Source: Cybelea sp963824595 (GTDB taxonomy: Bacteria > Vulcanimicrobiota > Vulcanimicrobiia > Vulcanimicrobiales > Vulcanimicrobiaceae). Taken from it: a stretch of 64,000 nt of DNA. Below are positions 57,182 through 64,000 of this stretch, one piece after another. The stretch lies in NCBI GenBank assembly GCA_963824595.1, contig CAWGPY010000003.1, positions 124,001 to 188,000 on the forward strand. The letters run 5' to 3'. The notes beneath the pieces were generated by a model. The model was given only the letters and a program-made list of their open reading frames with translations. It was not told the DNA's origin and did not search any database. The position numbers and the translations under genes are program-made. Position 1 is the stretch's first letter; the number at the start of each line of letters is the position of its first letter.

Positions 57182-58129
57182 ATGGTTCTCCCCCTCGTTT
57201 CTATCCAAGACCCGGCGCCGCTCGACCCGTACTCCGAGGCAGTGACCGCGGCGGCCGAGCGCGTGAGCCCGGCCGTCGTGAGCATCGAGGTACGCAACGG
57301 ACGGAGCGGCGGCAACGGTAGCGGCTTCGTATTTACGCCCGATGGCTTCGTGGTTACCAACAGCCACGTCGTTCACGACGCGCAGCGGATCGGCGTGGCG
57401 CTGCTCGACGGCCGCGAGTTCCCGGCCGAGCTGGTCGGCGACGATCCGCACTCGGATCTCGCCGTGCTGCGCGTCGACGCGCCCGATCTGGCGCACGCGA
57501 CCCTCGGCGACTCGTCCGCGCTGCGGCCGGGTCAGCTGGTGGTCGCCGTCGGCAATCCCTACGGGCTCGCCTACACGGTGACGGCCGGCGTCGTGAGCGC
57601 GCTCGGCCGCTCGCTTCGCTCGCAGTCGGGGCGACTGATGGACAACATCATCCAAACCGATGCGGCGCTCAATCCCGGCAACTCGGGCGGGCCGCTCGTC
57701 ACCGCCGCCGGCGACGTGGTCGGCGTGAACACGGCGGTGCTGCCGGGCCAAGGCCTGTGCTTCGCGATCGCCATCAACACGGCCAAGCACGTCGCCGGGC
57801 TGCTGCTGCGCGACGGACGCGTGCGGCGCGGTTATCTGGGCATCGCCGCGCAAGACATCGTGCTGGCGAGCGCCGCGGCGCGCCGGCTCGGCCTCGACGA
57901 CCGCCGAGCGGTCGCCGTCGACTCCGTCGAACCCGGCAGCCCGGCCCACACGGCCGGGCTTCGAGAAGGCGACGTTCTGCTGGCGTTCGAAGGGCGTCGC
58001 TTGCACACCGTCGACGCGCTGCACAAGGTTCTCACGAGCATCGATCTCTCGCGATCGTACATGGTCGACGTCGTGCGCAAGAGCGAGCGCTTCTCGCGCA
58101 TCGTCCTGCCCGTCGAGTCGCCGCTCTAG
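57182..58129 (+). CDS. HtrA/DegP-like S1C serine protease with one PDZ domain
   Basis: 315 residues. Catalytic triad H62 (TNSHVVHD), D92 (HSDLAVLRVD) and S168 (NPGNSGGPLV). One PDZ domain from about 205 (RRGYLGIAAQDIVLASAAARRLG, SPAHTAGLREGDVLLAF). Unlike typical DegP/DegQ/DegS there is no signal peptide or anchor: translation starts MVLPLVSIQDPAP, and an in-frame stop lies directly before the ATG, after GGGAGGGG. The protease is therefore predicted to be cytoplasmic, as for some short HtrA relatives. Confidence 0.92.
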   Translation: MVLPLVSIQDPAPLDPYSEAVTAAAERVSPAVVSIEVRNGRSGGNGSGFVFTPDGFVVTNSHVVHDAQRIGVALLDGREFPAELVGDDPHSDLAVLRVDAPDLAHATLGDSSALRPGQLVVAVGNPYGLAYTVTAGVVSALGRSLRSQSGRLMDNIIQTDAALNPGNSGGPLVTAAGDVVGVNTAVLPGQGLCFAIAINTAKHVAGLLLRDGRVRRGYLGIAAQDIVLASAAARRLGLDDRRAVAVDSVEPGSPAHTAGLREGDVLLAFEGRRLHTVDALHKVLTSIDLSRSYMVDVVRKSERFSRIVLPVESPL

Positions 58130-58135
58130 CGCGCC

Positions 58136-59386
58136 GTGATTCGCAAGCTGCTGCCGATCCTCGGCATCACGTTCATCGACATCGTCGGCTTCAGCATGCT
58201 GATCCCGATGCTGCCGTACTTCGTCACGCACTTCGGCATGTCGCCGTTCGTCGTCGGCCTGCTGATGTCGACGTTCTGCCTTTGCCAGTTCGTGTCGGCG
58301 CCGGTGTGGGGCGCGATCTCCGACCGGGTGGGGCGGAAGATGGTGCTGATCGTCAGCCAGATCGGGGCCACGATCGGCTGGGTGATGCTGGGGCTCGCCC
58401 CGAACATCGCGGCCGCGCTGGCGCTCGCGCCGATCGGCGTGGTCTTCGCCGCGCGCATCGTCGAAGGAATCTCCGGCGGCAACATCAGCATCACGCAAGC
58501 CTACGTGGCCGACCTGGTCGAGCCGCGCGAGCGCGCGCGCGCGTTCGGCCTGATCAGCGCGATGTTCGCGGCCGGCATGGTGTTCGGTCCGCTCGGCGGC
58601 GGCGTGCTCTACGCGCGCTACGGCTTTGCCGTGCCGTTCTTGGTCGCCGCGGCGCTGCAATTCCTGACGCTCGTCGTCACGATCGTCATGCTGCCGGAGT
58701 CGCGCGCTCGCGGCGCGGACGAAGAGCGCATTTCCATCCGATCGCTTAGGGTGAGTTTCAGCAAGCCGCGGCTCGCCCGGAACCTGTGGCAGAAGCTCGC
58801 GATCGCGCTCGCGCTCTACGGCTGGTTCGCCGTGTTCTCGCTCTACTTCCAGCGCCAGCTGCACTTTACGCTGGCGCAGACCGACTACTTCTTTTCGATC
58901 TTCGCGATCTTCAACGTGGTCATGAACGTCTTCGTCGTCGGCCGCGTCTCGGCGCGGCTCGGCGACCGCGCGATGTCGAATATCGGACTGGCCGCGCTGG
59001 TCGCCGGCTTCGCGTCGCTGCCGTTCGTTCGCGAGCCCGGGCTGCTCGCCGTCACGATGCTGTTCTTCTCGTTCGGGATGGCGCTCGCGAACACGGGCAT
59101 CACGGCGATCATCAGCGCGACGGCGTCGGATCGGGATCAGGGCACCGTGCTCGGCACGAGCTCGGCGCTCGACTCGCTCTCCGGAATTCTCGCACCGCCC
59201 GTCTCGACGAAGCTCCTCGCCGCGTACGGGCCCGGCTTCGCCGGCGTCGAGTCGCTGACGATGGCGGGCGTCGCGCTCTTGATGGGCCTCTACAACGCGC
59301 GCGACGACCAGGGCGTCATCCGCGCCGACGACGGCCCGCTCTCGCTCGCCCGCGAAGTCGAAGCCGCGAAGATCGCCGACGGATAA
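58136..59386 (+). CDS. MFS drug/proton antiporter, TetA-like (DHA1)
   Basis: 416 residues, GTG start six bases after the protease stop. Twelve helices. Motif C-like LIGVVFAARIVEGISGGNISITQAYVAD and motif A GAISDRVGRKMVLIVSQIG (60-80) place it with DHA1 multidrug and tetracycline exporters. The family's first helix ITFIDIVGFSMLIPMLPYF is present. The substrate is not known. A link to the protease gene, with which it is probably co-transcribed, is not evident. Confidence 0.9.
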   Translation: MIRKLLPILGITFIDIVGFSMLIPMLPYFVTHFGMSPFVVGLLMSTFCLCQFVSAPVWGAISDRVGRKMVLIVSQIGATIGWVMLGLAPNIAAALALAPIGVVFAARIVEGISGGNISITQAYVADLVEPRERARAFGLISAMFAAGMVFGPLGGGVLYARYGFAVPFLVAAALQFLTLVVTIVMLPESRARGADEERISIRSLRVSFSKPRLARNLWQKLAIALALYGWFAVFSLYFQRQLHFTLAQTDYFFSIFAIFNVVMNVFVVGRVSARLGDRAMSNIGLAALVAGFASLPFVREPGLLAVTMLFFSFGMALANTGITAIISATASDRDQGTVLGTSSALDSLSGILAPPVSTKLLAAYGPGFAGVESLTMAGVALLMGLYNARDDQGVIRADDGPLSLAREVEAAKIADG

Positions 59387-59392
59387 CGCGGC

Positions 59393-60229
59393 TTAGGCCG
59401 CGGTCTTCTTGCGGCGCTTCGTCGCCGGGGCCTTGGCGTTCGCCGCGGTTCGGCGCTTCTTGCTCTCCTCGAGGCTCTGCGCGAGCACGTCCATCAGGTT
59501 GACCACCTTCGCCCGCGCGGGGGCACGTTTGACCTTCGGCAGTTCCTTGCCGGCGGCGCGCGCCTCGATCATCGTCAACAGCTGGTCGTGGTAGTTATTC
59601 TTGAACGAATCCGCGTCGAAGTCGTCCACGCTCATCGTGTCGATCAGCATCCGCGCCATCTTCATCTCTTGCTCGGGCAGCTTTTCGCGGCCCGGCAACT
59701 CGAGCGTTTCCGGATTGACGATCTCGCTGGCCCAGTGCATCAGCTCGAGCACGAGCGCGTCGCCGATCGGCTTCACCGCCGCGATGTACTCTTTGGTGCG
59801 GATCACGACGCGCGCGAGCGCCACGCGATTGGTGTTGGCGAGCGCCTCGCGCAGCAGGGCGTAGGCGTGCCGGCCCTGCTTGGTCGGCTCCAAGTAATAC
59901 GGCTTGTCGAAGTACATCGGGCTGATCTTGTCGAGCTCGACGAACTGCAGGATGTCGACCGACTGCGTCGCTTCGGGATTGACCTTCTTGAAGTCGTCGT
60001 CGGTCAGCAAGACGTACTCGCCTTTGTCGAACTCGTAACCCTTGACGATCTCGTCCCAGGGCACCGGCTTTCCGTCCACGCTGCAGACCCGCTCGTACTT
60101 GATGCGGCCCTCGTCTTTCGCGTGAAGAAGGTTGAACGACAGCTCGTCGGTCTTTACCGCGGTGAAGAGCTTGACCGGAATGGTGACCAGTCCGAAGTTA
60201 ATCGACCCCGACCAAATTGCGTGCGCCAT
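59393..60229 (-). CDS. ku: Ku DNA end-binding protein
   Basis: 278 residues. It begins AHAIWSGSINFGLVTIPVKLF, has CSVDGKPVPWDEIVKGYEF, the ring-forming core YFDKPYYLEPTKQGRHAYALLREAL and RVVIRTKEYIAAVKPIGDALVLELMHWASE, all typical of bacterial Ku. The C-terminal tail is Lys-rich (ESKKRRTAANAKAPATKRRK), which in other Ku proteins aids DNA threading and LigD recruitment. With the LigD genes that follow upstream on the same strand it makes a non-homologous end-joining set. Confidence 0.96.
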   Translation of the reverse strand: MAHAIWSGSINFGLVTIPVKLFTAVKTDELSFNLLHAKDEGRIKYERVCSVDGKPVPWDEIVKGYEFDKGEYVLLTDDDFKKVNPEATQSVDILQFVELDKISPMYFDKPYYLEPTKQGRHAYALLREALANTNRVALARVVIRTKEYIAAVKPIGDALVLELMHWASEIVNPETLELPGREKLPEQEMKMARMLIDTMSVDDFDADSFKNNYHDQLLTMIEARAAGKELPKVKRAPARAKVVNLMDVLAQSLEESKKRRTAANAKAPATKRRKKTAA

Positions 60230-60286
60230 AGTCCGACTATTTTACCCAAGGCATGGGCCGGCTCGCTACTCCCCTATATGTAGTGG

Positions 60287-61255
60287 TTACTCGGCGGGCG
60301 ACCACAAGCGCTGCGCCTTGGCGATCGCGGGTTCGAGGCGCTGCTTCTTCCAGAGCTTCGGCCCCCAGAGATCGCCCTCGCGCGCGAGCCGTTTCGGCGT
60401 GGTCGCCATGTCGAACGCCGCGAACGCGTCGGCGGGGGCGATGCCGCCGCGCCGGCGCGCGAACGCTTCCACCTCGTCCCAGTGCAGCGGGGTCGAGACC
60501 GGCGCCGCGTCGCGCGCACGCGCCGAGTAGGGCGCGACGATCGTCTTGCCCTGACCGACCTGCACGTAGTCGATGTAGACGGCGTCCTGCGGCCGCTTCG
60601 AGATCGTGCGCGCCAGCGTGACGCTCGCGCCGAGCACGCTCGCCGCGCGACGTGCGACGATCTCCGCGAAGATCTTCGCGGTGTCGTAGGAGTAGCCGGC
60701 GGCCAGCGGGACGATCACGTGCAGCCCGTACCCGCCCGTCGTCTTCACGAGCGGGCGCAGGCCGATCGACTCGAGCAGCTTACGAACGCCCAGCGTGACG
60801 GCCGTCAGCGTCTTGAGCGTGCACTTCTCGCCCGGGTCGAGATCGAAGATCACGAAGTCGGGCTCGTCGAGCGCGGCCACGCGCGACGTCCAGACGTGCA
60901 GCACGATCGCGGCGAGATTGGCTAGGTAGACGAGGCTCGGCGCGTCGTTGCAGACCGCGAACGTGACGTGGCTGCGGGAGCCGCCCGGCGTGGGGACCGT
61001 CACGCGGTCGATCCAGTCGGGCATCCCGCGCGGCATCTGCTTCTCGAAGAACGTCTCGCCGTCGATCCCGTTGGGAAACCGCTGCAGCGTCAGCGGCCGG
61101 CCCTTTAGGTGCGGCACCGCGAACGGCGCGACGTTCTCGTAGTAGTCGATGAGATCGCCCTTGGTGTAGCCGTCGCGCGGCCACAAGACCTTCTCCAAGT
61201 TCGAAAGCGAGAGCGCGCGCGACCCGACGCGCACGTTAACGCGCTGCTCCGCCAT
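60287..61255 (-). CDS. ligD-pol: LigD polymerase/primase domain as a separate protein
   Basis: 322 residues from ATG 61255, overlapping the ligase stop as TGATG. It is the AEP-type primase/polymerase of NHEJ: LSNLEKVLWPRDGYTKGDLIDYYENVAPFAVPHLKGRPLTLQRFPNG, EPDFVIFDLDPGEKC with the metal-binding D-x-D, VKTTGGYGLHVIVPL and TISKRPQDAVYIDYVQVGQGKTIVAPYS. It fills gaps with ribo- or deoxynucleotides at DNA ends. The long frame that appears to join it to the ligase is produced only by the ligase frameshift (see the ligase entry). Confidence 0.92.
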   Translation of the reverse strand: MAEQRVNVRVGSRALSLSNLEKVLWPRDGYTKGDLIDYYENVAPFAVPHLKGRPLTLQRFPNGIDGETFFEKQMPRGMPDWIDRVTVPTPGGSRSHVTFAVCNDAPSLVYLANLAAIVLHVWTSRVAALDEPDFVIFDLDPGEKCTLKTLTAVTLGVRKLLESIGLRPLVKTTGGYGLHVIVPLAAGYSYDTAKIFAEIVARRAASVLGASVTLARTISKRPQDAVYIDYVQVGQGKTIVAPYSARARDAAPVSTPLHWDEVEAFARRRGGIAPADAFAAFDMATTPKRLAREGDLWGPKLWKKQRLEPAIAKAQRLWSPAE

Positions 61256-62854
61256 CAGCTCGCCCGCTCGGCGACCACGTCGGCCGCCGCCTTGTCGGGT
61301 CGCAGTCCGAGGTATGCCGGCTGGCGCAAGTATCCGTCGCGCGTCCACTCGGAGAAGCGCACCTGCACGACGAGTTCGGGCGACGCCCAGTGGGCGGGCG
61401 CGTTGGCGTCGACGTCGTTGACGAACGGCGACGTCTTGCGCTCGATCTTGCGCAGCTTCGCGTGCAAGTCGGCCAGGAGCTTGGTGTTGAAACCGGTGCC
61501 CACCGAGCCGACGTAACGCAGCGATTTCTTCTCGTAGACGCCGAGCAGCAGCGCGCCGAAGCCGCGGCGGCTGCCCTTCGGCTCGGTCCAGCCGCCGACG
61601 ACGAACTCTTGCTCGCAACCCGTCTTGATCTTCACCCAATCGCGGCTGCGTCGCTCCTGATAGGTGGAGTCGCGCTTCTTGCCGATGATGCCCTCGAGCC
61701 GCTGCTTGCTGCGCGTTCTCGTAGAGCGCCTCGCCGCGGCCGACGACGTGCTTGGAGTACAGCACGATCGAGTCGTCGCGAATCAACCGTTCGAGCAGCG
61801 CCTTTCGCTCTTCGAGCGGGTGCTTGCGCAAATCGGTTCCGTCGGCGTAGAGCAGGTCGAACGCCACGTACGTGAGGCCCGCCGGCTTCTTCTGCGACTC
61901 TTGCAGCCGCTGGAACTCCGAGCGGCCCTTCGAGTCGAGGCTGACGATCTCGCCGTCCACGACGACCGGCACGCTGGCGAACGCGCCCGCGAGGGCGTCG
62001 AGGCCGGGAAAGCGGCGAAGCATGTCGAGGCCGTTGCGCGACACGACCGCGAGTTTGTCGCGCTCGACGGTGCAGAGCGCGCGATAGCCGTCCCACTTGA
62101 TCTCGAAGAGCCACGCAGCGTCGTCGAACGGTTCGTCGATGAGCGTGGCGAGCATCAGCGCCTTGGGGTGCGGTATCGGATCGTGCTTGAGCGCACGCTT
62201 GCGCGTCGCGGCGGCGTGCCGCGCGCTCGGCTTCGACTGCCACGTCTTCGCGCGCGGATCGCGGGCGACGTCGGCGAGCGTCTTGCCGCTCTTCACCGAC
62301 TCGGGATGGTCGGCGGTATCGTAGTCGTCGTCGGCGTGTTCGTCGCGGTCCTTGAGGAGCAGCCACGGATCGCCGCTCTCGCCGGCGCGCGGCTTGATCT
62401 TGACCAGCGTGAATTCGCCGCGCAGCTTCTTGCCGTGCAGGATGAACTTGATCTTGCCGTTCGCGATCTCGTCGGCGGGATCGTCGCCTTCGGCGAGCGC
62501 GTAGGTGCCGCGGTCCCAAACGATGACGTTGCCGGCGCCGTACTGCCCCGCGGGGATGTTGCCCTCGAAGTCGCGGTAGTCCATCGGGTGATCCTCGACG
62601 TGCATGGCGAGGCGGCGGTCGCCGGGAACCAGGGTGGGGCCCTTGGGCACCGCCCACGACGCCAGCACGCCGTCGGCCTCCAAACGAAAGTCGTAGTGCA
62701 GTCGCGTTGCGCGGTGCATCTGCACGACGAACCGCAGGCGGCTCTTTCCCGTGCGTTCCTTGCGGCCGCTCGGCTCCGGCGTGGTCTTGAAGTCGCGCTT
62801 CTTGCGATACGTCGAGAGCGAACCGGGGCGCGTCGATTGCATTCGGGCGGCCAT
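61255..62854 (-). pseudogene. ligD-lig: LigD phosphoesterase-ligase protein, interrupted by a +1 frameshift
   Basis: In the first frame, residues 1-180 are the 3'-phosphoesterase domain (HRATRLHYDFRLEADGVLASWAVPKGPTL). The ATP-dependent ligase follows with adenylation Lys253 in FEIKWDGYRAL and VVVDGEIVSLD. After LYENA (about 61717) this frame turns into Arg-rich nonsense. The next frame continues correctly: KQRLEGIIGKK, RRSRDWVKIKTGCEQEFVVGG, WTEPKGSRRGFGALLLGVY and the OB fold, ending at TGA 61257-61255. One extra base lies near 61704-61717. It may be a sequencing error, a real mutation or programmed shift. If repaired it is a normal LigD ligase of about 530 residues. Confidence 0.88.
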
Positions 62855-62897
62855 CGCGCTGGCTTTCGACGCAGCGTCGCGTTACTCTTAGAGCATC

Positions 62898-63182
62898 ATG
62901 TCGTGGAGTCTCGCCGGCGCGGCGCTCGCGCTCGTCGTCGCCGCCGTCGCGTGGCGGCGCAGTCGTTCGACCGGCGGTTTTCACGACCGCGAGACCTATG
63001 GAATGGGCGCCCGGGCGCACCGGCGCTACGCGGCGATCGGGCTGGTCTTCGCCGCGTTCTTCGTCGCGACGTACCTGGCTCGCGCGGAAACGGCAGGCCT
63101 CTACGGTCTCGCGCTGTATGCGTTGATCGCCGTCTTTTACGCCACATCGTTTCTGCAGGGAGCGCCCGACCGCTATGACTGA
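62898..63182 (+). CDS. Small membrane protein of unknown function
   Basis: 94 residues. Three hydrophobic segments: 2-18, 46-61 and 66-83. A charged middle loop (RRSRSTGGFHDRETYGMGARAHRRY) separates the first two. No recognisable domain. The stop overlaps the next gene by eight bases, and it is divergent from the LigD ligase gene with 43 bases between. Confidence 0.6.
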   Translation: MSWSLAGAALALVVAAVAWRRSRSTGGFHDRETYGMGARAHRRYAAIGLVFAAFFVATYLARAETAGLYGLALYALIAVFYATSFLQGAPDRYD

Positions 63183-64000
63183 GTTCCGCTTCTCGCCGCG
63201 GCCCAACCGCGCCGGCGAGATCGCCTGGATGCCGTGGGGCGCCCCGGCCTTCGAACGCGCCGAGGCCGAGGACAAGCCCATCCTCCTGTCGATCTCGGCG
63301 GTGTGGTGCCACTGGTGCCACGTGATGGACGAAACGTCGTACTCCGATTCCGGCGTGATCGCTGCGGTCAACCGCGACTTCGTTGCGGTGCGGGTCGACA
63401 ACGACCGCCGCCCCGACGTCAACGCGCGCTATAACATGGGCGGCTGGCCGACCACCGCGTTTCTGACGCCCGACGGAACGACGCTGACCGGCGCGACCTA
63501 CCTCCCCCCGGAGCAGATGCGTGCGCGCGCTCGAGCAGATCGCGCGCTTCTACGCCGAGCGCAAGGGCGACATCGCGCAACGCGCCGGCGAACTGCGCGC
63601 GCAGGCCGGGCAGCGGTCTCCGGAGAGCGGCGACGTGAACGGCGAGCCGGCCGACGAACTGGTCGAAGCGCTCGAGGGCGCGTACGACGAGGAGTACGGC
63701 GGCTTCGGCGACGAGCCGAAGTTCCCGCAGCCCGAGGTGCACGAGTTTCTGCTCGCGGAGTGGCGGCGCTCCGGCTCCCCACGGCTGCACGAGATCGTGG
63801 CGCGCACGATGCTGGCGATGTCGCGCGGCGGCACGTACGATCGGGTCGAGGGCGGGTTCTTCCGGTATTCGACGACGCGCGACTGGAGCGTGCCGCACTT
63901 CGAGAAGATGGCCGAGGACCACGCCGGCCTGCTGCGAGTCCTCGCCGGCCTCGTGCTCTACGCGCCCACCGCCGACTTCCACGCCACCCTGACGTCGGCC
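63175..64000 (+). pseudogene. DUF255/YyaL-type thioredoxin-fold protein, partial and frameshifted
   Basis: From ATG 63175: PNRAGEIAWMPWGAPAFERA, EDKPILLSISAVWCHWCHVMDETS with the WCxxC site, VAVRVDNDRRPDVNARYNMGGWPTTAFLTPDG and YLPPEQM, the DUF255 thioredoxin-like domain that starts YyaL/SPATA20-type proteins. After about 63511-63521 the good frame moves by one base. The second frame (from GTG 63521) reads ALEQIARFYAERKGDIAQRAG, then GGFGDEPKFPQPEV and VPHFEKMAEDHAGLLR, the alpha/alpha-barrel part. It is cut by the window end. One extra base, as in the LigD ligase gene 2 kb away, suggests local sequence errors. Confidence 0.8.

Noticed and set aside
60287..62854. A single 855-residue LigD (phosphoesterase-ligase-polymerase).
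   Set aside because: The middle (about 61260-61700 in this frame) is an Arg-rich shadow. The true ligase end is in the neighbouring frame and stops at 61255, where the polymerase has its own overlapping ATG.
1..64000. Prophage, transposon, restriction-modification or anti-phage defence island.
   Set aside because: Apart from the single MT-A70 gene no phage, transposase, integrase, nuclease-helicase or toxin-antitoxin gene is visible, and the genes are ordinary chromosomal operons.

Overview
The window is GC-rich, densely coded DNA from a diderm, respiring bacterium. It has outer-membrane proteins (a TonB-dependent receptor and a porin-like c-type cytochrome), lipoproteins with lipoboxes, a menaquinol-type cytochrome b/Rieske complex and GTG/TTG starts with four-base stop/start overlaps. 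The style recalls uncultivated soil lineages such as Eremiobacterota (WPS-2) or relatives, but that placement is an impression and not something the sequence proves. I see no prophage, transposase, CRISPR array or rRNA. There is one tRNA (Leu, CAG) and almost no non-coding space.

Layout. 1-3.6 kb: System II cytochrome c maturation (ResB end, CcsA), then a Rieske protein and a cytochrome b fused to a cytochrome c domain. 3.6-5.3 kb: a GT39-type membrane glycosyltransferase on the minus strand. 5.3-12.5 kb: a tetrapyrrole operon (precorrin-2 dehydrogenase/HemC fusion, HemB, MobA, HemL, HemA, CobA-HemD fusion) covering glutamyl-tRNA to uroporphyrinogen III with a siroheme branch. 12.5-18.7 kb: DUF92 membrane protein, MT-A70 methyltransferase, TonB-like protein, arginase, AI-2E-type permease, class A beta-lactamase fold protein and IlvE.

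18.9-24.2 kb is the most striking part: an NAD-linked molybdenum formate dehydrogenase operon. An in-frame TGA at 19121 falls exactly at the active-site selenocysteine and is followed by a well-formed SECIS hairpin. The catalytic subunit is also split and permuted. The large Mo-bisMGD/selenocysteine domain is the first gene. The N-terminal [2Fe-2S]/2x[4Fe-4S] module, together with the Fe4S4 domain that normally begins the catalytic chain, is a separate gene two positions downstream, after a NuoE-NuoF fusion. FdhD follows, and MobA at 7.8 kb could supply the cofactor.

24.2-36 kb: alpha/beta hydrolase, PolX, a degenerate ABC pair, a DJ-1/PfpI protein without its cysteine, an SDR, rpsO, a split transketolase, pnp and a TonB-dependent receptor. 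36-42 kb: a periplasmic set with a TPR protein, three related cupredoxins (one fused to SCO), a CxxCH porin-like protein and a two-component system. 42-45.7 kb: UbiD, UbiA and a periplasmic binding protein. 45.7-48.4 kb: a GntR/ABC operon with two short genes missed by length cut-offs, plus a near-perfect palindromic operator over its promoter. 48.4-59.4 kb: CadC-like regulator, lipid kinase, two MFS transporters, cyclophilin, hemerythrin with a histone-H1-like tail, EEP nuclease, pyrophosphatase, AcpA-like phosphoesterase, tRNA-Leu and an HtrA-like protease. 59.4-62.9 kb: bacterial NHEJ (Ku, a separate LigD polymerase and a frameshifted LigD ligase). The window ends inside a DUF255 thioredoxin-fold protein that also carries a +1 frameshift.
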